Notes under the pieces: generated by a model | Told to the model about the DNA's origin: nothing | Seen by the model: the letters and a program-made list of their open reading frames with translations, nothing else | Databases searched by the model: none | Shown here: positions 5,235 through 10,086 of the stretch, piece after piece | Layout of the letters: each line of letters opens with the position of its first letter | Numbering within the stretch: the stretch's first letter is position 1 | Program-made: the position numbers and the translations under genes | NCBI GenBank assembly: GCA_035524895.1 | Contig: DATLFI010000112.1 | Coordinates: forward strand, 1 to 10,086 | DNA from: DATLFI01 sp035524895 | Lineage (GTDB): Bacteria > Acidobacteriota > Thermoanaerobaculia > Multivoradales > Multivoraceae | Length of the DNA stretch: 10,086 nucleotides | Reading direction: 5' to 3'

Positions 5235-6085
5235 CCTTCCGGAGCCTCCTCGACCGGCGCCTCGGCAGTCTCCGGCTCCCGCTGCGCACGACCGGGTTTC
5301 GGCCGACCGCGAACCTTGGCGACGAACTTGCTGTCCGGATACTCCCGGCGAAGGCGGTCGCAGGTCTCGGTCGCCTTCTCGTCCAGCTCGGCCAGATCGT
5401 AGGCGCGGCACTGGAGCGCCAACGCCTTGTCCATCGCTCCGAAGTCAGCGTAGTTCTCCATCAGGTACTCGAGACGGGCGATGGTCGCTCGGGGCCGACC
5501 GTAACGAAAGTAGAAATTGGCAACGTAGTACTCATGCTCGGCCAGACTATCGCGAACCCTGCGCAGGTACTGCAGCGCCTCCTCGATGTGCGGGCTGAGC
5601 GGGAACGAGCGCTGGAGGTCCTCGATCGCCTGCATCGCCTTGCGCGCGGTCTGCTGATCACGCGAGGGGGACTCCATCCGCTCGGCGAGACTCACCGCGA
5701 TACGGAACTGCGCATAGTCGGCGCGAGGGCTGGTCGGGAAGCGGTTGAGGAAGTCCCGGTACCGGGTCTCGGCTTCCACATAGCTGTCGAAGCCGCCTTG
5801 CTGGAAGAGCGCGTCGGCGGCGAACAGCAGCCCGTCGCGGCCCGCGGTCGAGTTGGGCTCGACCTCGAAGGCATGGATCAGATACTTGCGCGCCTCGCGG
5901 AACTTTCCCTGCGCGAGCAGCTCCTTGCCGGCCTCCAGCGCCTCGGTCGCCGACAGGCGCAGGATGGGATCGTCCTTGGCGCCCGAACAGCCGAAGAGCC
6001 AAAGGAGGCAAGCCAATGGCGCGACCCAGCGTGCCGCAGCGCACCGCCGCGCGGCGCCCCGGGACCGGCACACCTGCGCGGTCAC
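5231..6085 (-). CDS. bamD: Outer membrane protein assembly lipoprotein BamD
   Basis: BamD is the essential lipoprotein of the BAM complex, which folds beta-barrel proteins into the outer membrane. The 284-residue product begins with a basic n-region and a hydrophobic stretch (20-31) ending in the lipobox LFGC, with lipidated Cys33. TPR-type helices follow. The BamD-like signature is EYYVANFYFRYGRPRATI with the following RLEYLMENYAD segment (about 195-225), close to the YYxxRxxYxxAxxR style of the family. The C-terminal tail (about 262-284) is charged and Pro/Glu-rich. The start is GTG at 6085, overlapping the rpe stop by four bases (GTGA), with GGGAGG at 6090-6095 just upstream. The n-region before the lipobox is longer than usual, and no better internal start is visible. 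The stop overlaps the cpoB ATG in turn. General TPR lipoprotein is the fallback name, but BamD is well supported. Confidence 0.88.
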   Translation of the reverse strand: MTAQVCRSRGAARRCAAARWVAPLACLLWLFGCSGAKDDPILRLSATEALEAGKELLAQGKFREARKYLIHAFEVEPNSTAGRDGLLFAADALFQQGGFDSYVEAETRYRDFLNRFPTSPRADYAQFRIAVSLAERMESPSRDQQTARKAMQAIEDLQRSFPLSPHIEEALQYLRRVRDSLAEHEYYVANFYFRYGRPRATIARLEYLMENYADFGAMDKALALQCRAYDLAELDEKATETCDRLRREYPDSKFVAKVRGRPKPGRAQREPETAEAPVEEAPEG

Positions 6086-6744
6086 GCCGCCTCCCGTGCC
6101 GCCAGGGCACGAAGCCGCCGCGTGGTCGCCACCGGCTCGGCGGTGCCGAAGATCCCCGACCCGACCACCGCTACGTCGACACCGGCATCCCGCACCTGGG
6201 CGACGTTGGGCTCGGCAATGCCGCCATCCATCTCGATCTGGGTGCGCAACCCTCGGGCCGCGATCTCGGCACGCAACCGGCGCGCCTTCGAGAGCACGTA
6301 GGGCAGAAAAGGCTGCCCGGCAAACCCGGGGTTCACCGACATCAGCAAGACGAAGTCGATCTCCGGCAAGAGGTCCTCCAGCACCGAGACCGGCGTCCCG
6401 GGGTTGAGCGCCAGCCCGGCGCCAGCGCCCGCGTCACGCACGCGCCGAACCAGGCGGTCGTGATGGTCTGCCGCCTCCCAGTGGAACGAGAGCCACTGCG
6501 GCCGCAGCTCGAGGTAGCTGTCGAGCAGGCGCCCAGGGTCTTCGACCATCAGGTGTAGGTCCAGCGGCACACTGGTGGCGGTGGCCATGGCCGCCACCAC
6601 CGGCGGGCCGAAGGTGAGATTCGGCACGAAGTGACCGTCCATCACGTCGACGTGCACGGAATCCGCTCCACCCTCGGCGCACAGGCGCAGGGCGGAGCGA
6701 AGGTCGCCGAGATCGGCGGCGAGGATCGAAGGCGCAATCTTCAT
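6082..6744 (-). CDS. rpe: Ribulose-phosphate 3-epimerase
   Basis: Rpe interconverts D-ribulose 5-phosphate and D-xylulose 5-phosphate in the pentose phosphate and Calvin pathways. The 220-residue protein is a full-length TIM barrel. Visible family motifs are APSILAADL (4-12), HVDVMDGHFVPN (31-42) with metal-binding His31 and catalytic Asp33, DLHLMV (62-67) with His64, the phosphate-contacting SVNPGFAGQPF (136-146), and EMDGGI (171-176) with catalytic Asp173, then VVGSGIFG (193-200). All key residues are present, so it should be active. The ATG at 6744 lacks a clear ribosome-binding site and lies 32 bases after the PASTA gene, which suggests read-through from upstream. Its stop overlaps the bamD GTG. 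It is the only central-metabolism gene in an otherwise envelope-related operon. Confidence 0.97.
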   Translation of the reverse strand: MKIAPSILAADLGDLRSALRLCAEGGADSVHVDVMDGHFVPNLTFGPPVVAAMATATSVPLDLHLMVEDPGRLLDSYLELRPQWLSFHWEAADHHDRLVRRVRDAGAGAGLALNPGTPVSVLEDLLPEIDFVLLMSVNPGFAGQPFLPYVLSKARRLRAEIAARGLRTQIEMDGGIAEPNVAQVRDAGVDVAVVGSGIFGTAEPVATTRRLRALAAREAA

Positions 6745-6776
6745 TCGAGGGGGAACGAGGTTTCGGTCCGAAGCCG

Positions 6777-7517
6777 CTAACCGTCCTCGTGGGTCGCCAC
6801 CACCAGCGTGATGGAGTCGCTGCGGCGCAGCGGGTAGCCGGCGAGCGGAGTATGTCTCAAGATCACGCCCTCTTCGACGCCGTCGTACGGCTCGTACTTG
6901 ATGCTGCCGAAACGGAAGCCCCGGCTCTCCAGGTGCCGGCGTACCGCCTCGGCGTGTCGCGCCACCAGATCGGGCATGACGTAGGTCGAACCGCGATCCT
7001 CGATCGACACCACCACGTCGACGCTCGCTGTCGGGCTGACGCTTGCACCGGCCAGCGGCGCCTGGAGAGCCACGGTCCCGGGTTCGCCGCCGGTCCAGAA
7101 CACTCGCGCCACGCGGCCCAGGGAGAGTCCCGACACCGCGAGCTGCGCCTGCGCGGCTCGCACGGTCTGGCCGGCCAGGTCCGGCACCTGCACCAGCTCG
7201 TGCCCCCTCGAGAGGATCACGCGCACGCGACCACCCTGCTTGACCGCCGAGCCAGCCGACGGATCCTGCTGGACCACGTGCTCCGCCGGCACCTTCTCGT
7301 CGAAGCGATCCTCCGTCTCGACGCGGCGCATGCGCAAACCGGCGCGGTCCAGCATCGCGCTGGCTTCCTCGAGCGGCAGCCCGACGATGTCCGGCACCGG
7401 CATCGCGCCCCCGCGCACGAAGGCGCTGAAGGACAGATACGAGGCGAGGCCCAGGACCGCGAACAGCAGGCCGGCGTAACAGAGGTAGAGCAGCCAGCGA
7501 AGGAGACGCCTGCCCAT
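6777..7517 (-). CDS. Membrane-anchored protein with three PASTA domains
   Basis: This 246-residue protein has a basic N-terminus (MGRRLLRW), one membrane helix at about 8-34 and three extracytoplasmic PASTA domains at about 39-104, 108-173 and 178-242. Each shows the usual plan: VPDIVG, VPDLAG or MPDLVA at the start, an AxxxLxxxG helix, a QDPSAG, QAPLAG or HTPLAG turn, and a final V-rich strand. PASTA domains bind muropeptides or lipid II on Ser/Thr kinases and penicillin-binding proteins, but no kinase or transpeptidase domain is present. Stand-alone PASTA proteins near rpe are, as I recall, common in deltaproteobacteria-like genomes, often after rsmB, which is absent here. The role is probably to sense or bind peptidoglycan precursors, which is inferred. 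The gene lies 53 bases after rseP, and the start has no strong Shine-Dalgarno sequence. Confidence 0.92.
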   Translation of the reverse strand: MGRRLLRWLLYLCYAGLLFAVLGLASYLSFSAFVRGGAMPVPDIVGLPLEEASAMLDRAGLRMRRVETEDRFDEKVPAEHVVQQDPSAGSAVKQGGRVRVILSRGHELVQVPDLAGQTVRAAQAQLAVSGLSLGRVARVFWTGGEPGTVALQAPLAGASVSPTASVDVVVSIEDRGSTYVMPDLVARHAEAVRRHLESRGFRFGSIKYEPYDGVEEGVILRHTPLAGYPLRRSDSITLVVATHEDG

Positions 7518-7570
7518 CCGGTCGAGTGTATCGAGCGTTGCAGGAGAAGGCGCGACCGGACGCGTCGCGT

Positions 7571-8881
7571 CTACTGCGAGGCTCCCGGCAGACTCTTGAG
7601 GAGGTCGAAGTAGAGCGCCATGGCCATCAGCAGCACGATCAGCACGAGGCCGAGCTGCGTCATCCGTTCCTTGACTCGCAGCGACAGATCGCGGCGCAGA
7701 GTGCTCTCGACGAGCAGGATCAAGATCTGGCCGCCGTCCAGGATCGGCACTGGCATCATGTTGAGGATGAACAGGTTCAGGCTGATCAGAGCCATGAAGA
7801 AGATCAGCTCCTTGAACCCGGTGCGCGCGGCCGCGCCGCTGATGCGGGCGATCTCGATCGGTCCGCCGAGCGCGCTCTGGGCCGAGATCTTGCGCTCGAA
7901 GATCTTGCCCAGGAACGCGAAGATCTCGAGCGTGGTGTCCCAGTTGTAGCGAGCGCTGCGGCGGAGCGCTTCGACCGGCGGGAAGCGCTGGAAATGGAAC
8001 GTGGCGATGGAGATGCCGAGAACACCGTTGCCGTCCCGCAGCTCGGGCACGGCCGTGAGCGTGAACCGGCTGCCATCACGCTCCACGTCGATGCGCGCCT
8101 CCTGGCCGGCGAGCGGACGGATCGCCTGCTGAAACTCTTCGATGGTGCCGAGCGGCCTGCCGTTGACGGTTAGCAGGGCGTCGCCGTAGCGGAGGCCGGC
8201 GCGTGCCGCCGGGGTGTCCGGCATGACCTCGCGCACGCGCGGCGGGGCCGCCGAGTAGATCCCTGGGTCGCCCAGCTCGTACCGCGGAATCGTCGCCGGC
8301 GTGAGCACCGTCGTCTGGCGCTCGCTGCCCCGCTCGAACTCCACTTCGACCGGGCGGCCAGGCGAGGTCAGAAAGGTCATGCTGACCGCCTGCCAATCCG
8401 AGACCGGCTGCCCGTCGAGCGCCACGATGCGATCGCCACGCGCGAGGCCGGCCGCGGCCCCGGGCCCCTCGGGCAGGACCACCCCGATCTCGGTCGAGAC
8501 CTCGCGCTGGTTGGGCAGGTCGGTCCCGGCCATGTAGACGGCCGCCACCAGGGCGATCGCCAGCAGCACGTTCATCGCCGGCCCGGCGAACAGGATCACC
8601 ACCCGCTGCCAGCGAGGCTGGTTCAGGAAAGCCCCGGCATCGTCGGTGCTCTCCGACGGGTCGTGTCCGAAGAAGCTGACATAGCCGCCAAGCGGGATGA
8701 ACGAGACTCGGTAGTCGGTGTCGCCGCGACGGAAACCCCACATCCGCTTGCCGAAGCCGAGCGAGAAGACCAGCACGCGGACCCCGAACAGCTTCGCGGC
8801 CAGGTAGTGACCCAGCTCGTGCACGAAGATGATGATGCCGGCCGCGAACAGGAACGCGAGGACGTTGCTGAGGATCTGCAC
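7571..8881 (-). CDS. rseP: Site-2 intramembrane zinc metalloprotease RseP
   Basis: RseP cuts transmembrane segments of anti-sigma factors and of leftover signal peptides in the inner membrane. The 436-residue product has the full family layout. The zinc motif HELGH (21-25) sits in the first membrane helix, followed by a conserved IPLGGYVSF loop (62-70) and FAGPAMN (98-104). Two PDZ domains cover about 125-200 and 205-280, followed by SALGGPIEIARISG (336-349). The second membrane metal-binding motif NMMPVPILDGG (374-384) carries the third zinc ligand, Asp382. A last membrane helix spans about 408-427. The start is GTG at 8881 with only a weak upstream GCGGGT. It follows cdsA by 95 bases, with no dxr gene between them. 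Its substrate (such as an RseA homologue) is not in the window. Confidence 0.96.
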   Translation of the reverse strand: MQILSNVLAFLFAAGIIIFVHELGHYLAAKLFGVRVLVFSLGFGKRMWGFRRGDTDYRVSFIPLGGYVSFFGHDPSESTDDAGAFLNQPRWQRVVILFAGPAMNVLLAIALVAAVYMAGTDLPNQREVSTEIGVVLPEGPGAAAGLARGDRIVALDGQPVSDWQAVSMTFLTSPGRPVEVEFERGSERQTTVLTPATIPRYELGDPGIYSAAPPRVREVMPDTPAARAGLRYGDALLTVNGRPLGTIEEFQQAIRPLAGQEARIDVERDGSRFTLTAVPELRDGNGVLGISIATFHFQRFPPVEALRRSARYNWDTTLEIFAFLGKIFERKISAQSALGGPIEIARISGAAARTGFKELIFFMALISLNLFILNMMPVPILDGGQILILLVESTLRRDLSLRVKERMTQLGLVLIVLLMAMALYFDLLKSLPGASQ

Positions 8882-8976
8882 GACCCGCCGTTATAGCCGT
8901 GGATGCCTCCGGCCGCAAGCAGGGCGGCCCTCGGCGGCCGGTCTTGCCCGCGCTCGCCGGGGACGGCTGCGGCGGC

Positions 8977-9783
8977 TCAGGTCCCTGGCTCGAGCCCCAA
9001 CAGCACCAGCCCCACCAGGAGGGTTGGCGCCGCCAGCAGCAGGGCGTCGATGCGATCGAGCACACCGCCGTGGCCGGGCAGCGTGGTCCCCGAGTCCTTG
9101 GCACCGGCGCTCCGCTTGATCAGCGACTCGCACAGGTCGCCGAACTGGGCCGCTACAGCGCTCGCAGCGCCGACCACGAGCCACCGCCAGTCCACCTCGC
9201 CCAGGCGCGCCACACACCAGACCGCCACCAATACGATCGCCGCCGCGAAACCTGCGGCCGCCCCCTCCCAGGTCTTCTTCGGGCTGAGGCGAGGCGCCAT
9301 GCGCCGCCTGCCGAATGCCTTGCCGACGTAGAACGCCGCCGTGTCCTGGGCCGCGACGATCGCGACGGCCAGCACCAACACCCAGGGATCGAAGCGGTGA
9401 AGGCGGTAGATGCTGTAGGCCGGCACCGCGAGGTAGGGCAAGGCGAGCGCCAGCAGGCCGGCGGCGGGCGCAGCGTGCTCGGCAGGCGTGCGCGCCGCGA
9501 CCACCGGCACGAAGGCCGCAAGCACGAGGGCGGCGCCCAAGACGGGCGTGGACGGCGGGATCCCCCCGGCGTCGAGAAGCAGTGGCGCGGCCGCGCCGAG
9601 CGGCACCAGGAACGGCAGCACGCCGAACGGTCCGGGTTGGATGCGGCGCAGTAAACGCGCGAGCTCGATCGCCGCCAGGGTCAGCACCAACAACGCCGCG
9701 ACCAGCACCCCGGCGCTCGGGAGCAGGAATACGACCGGCGCGATGACCGCCAAGAGCGCCAGCGCGGTGAGGAGGCGCCTCAT
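8977..9783 (-). CDS. cdsA: Phosphatidate cytidylyltransferase
   Basis: CdsA joins CTP and phosphatidic acid into CDP-diacylglycerol, the precursor of all major phospholipids, at the inner membrane. The 268-residue protein is mostly hydrophobic, with about eight membrane helices. The C-terminal family signature is complete: SLIKRSAGAKD (220-230), then LPGHGGVLDRID (235-246). Upstream motifs AAQDTAAFYVGK (144-155) and SPKKTWEG (167-174) are also typical. The ATG at 9783 has no strong ribosome-binding site. It is the first recognisable gene of the leftward operon. In most bacteria uppS lies directly upstream and dxr directly downstream; neither is here. Confidence 0.95.
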   Translation of the reverse strand: MRRLLTALALLAVIAPVVFLLPSAGVLVAALLVLTLAAIELARLLRRIQPGPFGVLPFLVPLGAAAPLLLDAGGIPPSTPVLGAALVLAAFVPVVAARTPAEHAAPAAGLLALALPYLAVPAYSIYRLHRFDPWVLVLAVAIVAAQDTAAFYVGKAFGRRRMAPRLSPKKTWEGAAAGFAAAIVLVAVWCVARLGEVDWRWLVVGAASAVAAQFGDLCESLIKRSAGAKDSGTTLPGHGGVLDRIDALLLAAPTLLVGLVLLGLEPGT

Positions 9784-10086
9784 GCTCGTGTCGTGGTTTG
9801 TCGAGCTACGAAACGCCGCAGCAGCGCACAGCGCATCCTCTGCTGTCCCGACCGCTGCTCGAATTCCGCGCTACACAGCTCGATTCGACGAGAGCGCGCA
9901 AGGTATCACAGGGCCACCGCCCGCTGCGGAGGCACACCGGACCTTCACTTAGCAGCCCGTGGTGGAACCCCCGTGGGCTGCGTTGGGAGCGCCGTGGGGC
10001 CGGATGCTAGGCGCGGGAGCGGTGGCGATGCTGGGTCCATCGCTGAGCGAGCGCAACACCGCAGACGGCCCCACGCCGCCCCAACC
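9784..10086. other. Region upstream of cdsA without a convincing gene
   Basis: No supported gene is seen in these 303 bases. A minus-strand frame is open from the right edge to a TAA at 9949-9951, giving 45 codons with no recognisable family. It could be the tail of a gene that begins outside the window, or chance in GC-rich DNA. Bases 9784-9948 should contain the promoter of the cdsA operon. The only pair I can propose is TTGCGC with a weak -10 near TGTGTA on the minus strand around 9870-9900, which I consider unreliable. The palindromic repeat copy B lies at 9950-9982. Confidence 0.55.
9950..9982 (+). repeat. REP-like palindromic repeat, copy B
   Basis: Bases 9952-9981 fold into a hairpin with an 11-pair stem: seven Watson-Crick pairs at the outside (GCAGCCC with GGGCTGC), two G-T pairs and two further G-C pairs, around an 8-base loop. 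Twenty-one bases (9950-9970) are the exact complement of 215-235 in copy A. A further 10-base string, CTGCGTTGGG at 9978-9987, recurs at 101-110 near the left end. No T-run follows, so it does not look like a standard terminator. Confidence 0.7.

Noticed and set aside
5235..5411. Earlier start for cpoB at 5411
   Set aside because: It would lie deep inside bamD and put 59 Arg/Gly-rich residues before a clear signal peptide. The ATGA overlap at 5231-5234 is the natural start.
5159..6301. 380-codon plus-strand frame opposite bamD
   Set aside because: It covers parts of rpe, bamD and cpoB in antisense and has no recognisable domain.
8899..9654. 251-codon plus-strand frame opposite cdsA
   Set aside because: It is antisense to a gene with the complete CdsA signature; its composition is typical of a shadow frame.
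202..9982. The two inverted repeat copies as ends of a transposon or island
   Set aside because: The DNA between them is ordinary housekeeping envelope genes with uniform composition, no transposase or integrase, and no visible target-site duplications.
1..10086. CRISPR array, tRNA, rRNA, phage or defence genes
   Set aside because: I found no regularly spaced direct repeats, no cloverleaf-like segment and no motifs of such genes on either strand.

Overview
This GC-rich window (by eye about two thirds G+C) comes from a diderm, Gram-negative-type bacterium. The envelope genes imply an outer membrane: a BamD lipoprotein, a CpoB/YbgF-type protein and an RseP/CdsA pair. The style of the PASTA, LysM and solitary Fis-type proteins suggests the broad old 'Deltaproteobacteria' (Myxococcota, Desulfobacterota or Binatota-like). 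That placement is an inference from gene style, not proof. Ten protein genes are well supported and nearly all concern the cell envelope.

Layout. Bases 1-256 hold no convincing gene but are crowded with inverted repeats. Two genes run rightward: an AmgK-like sugar kinase (257-1246) and tatA (1396-1581). Everything else runs leftward. Reading leftward from the right end, the order is cdsA (9783-8977), rseP (8881-7571), a three-PASTA-domain membrane protein (7517-6777), rpe (6744-6082), bamD (6085-5231) and cpoB (5234-4356). The last three are joined by 4-base stop/start overlaps, so they are almost certainly co-transcribed and translationally coupled. A second leftward unit has its own sigma70-like promoter and encodes a secreted LysM protein (4147-2978) and a small Fis-type helix-turn-helix protein (2910-2653). 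A secreted lytic transglycosylase (2401-1637) follows, with a good match to a sigma54 promoter upstream, and is convergent with tatA. Bases 9784-10086 have no convincing gene.

How the genes fit together. CdsA makes CDP-diacylglycerol for phospholipids. RseP cleaves membrane proteins in envelope stress signalling. BamD helps insert outer-membrane beta-barrels. CpoB-like, LysM, PASTA and lytic transglycosylase proteins act on or bind peptidoglycan. The AmgK-like kinase probably phosphorylates recovered cell-wall sugars. TatA exports folded proteins. rpe, a pentose-phosphate enzyme, is the one clear metabolic outlier.

I found no mobile element, CRISPR array, RNA gene or defence system. The observations most worth checking are: a palindromic repeat of about 33 bp present near both ends of the window in opposite orientation; an exact 18-bp tandem duplication directly after the catalytic loop of the AmgK-like kinase; a sigma54-type promoter beside a solitary NtrC-like DNA-binding domain; and the rearranged cdsA-rseP-PASTA-rpe-bamD-cpoB gene order, which lacks dxr and uppS.
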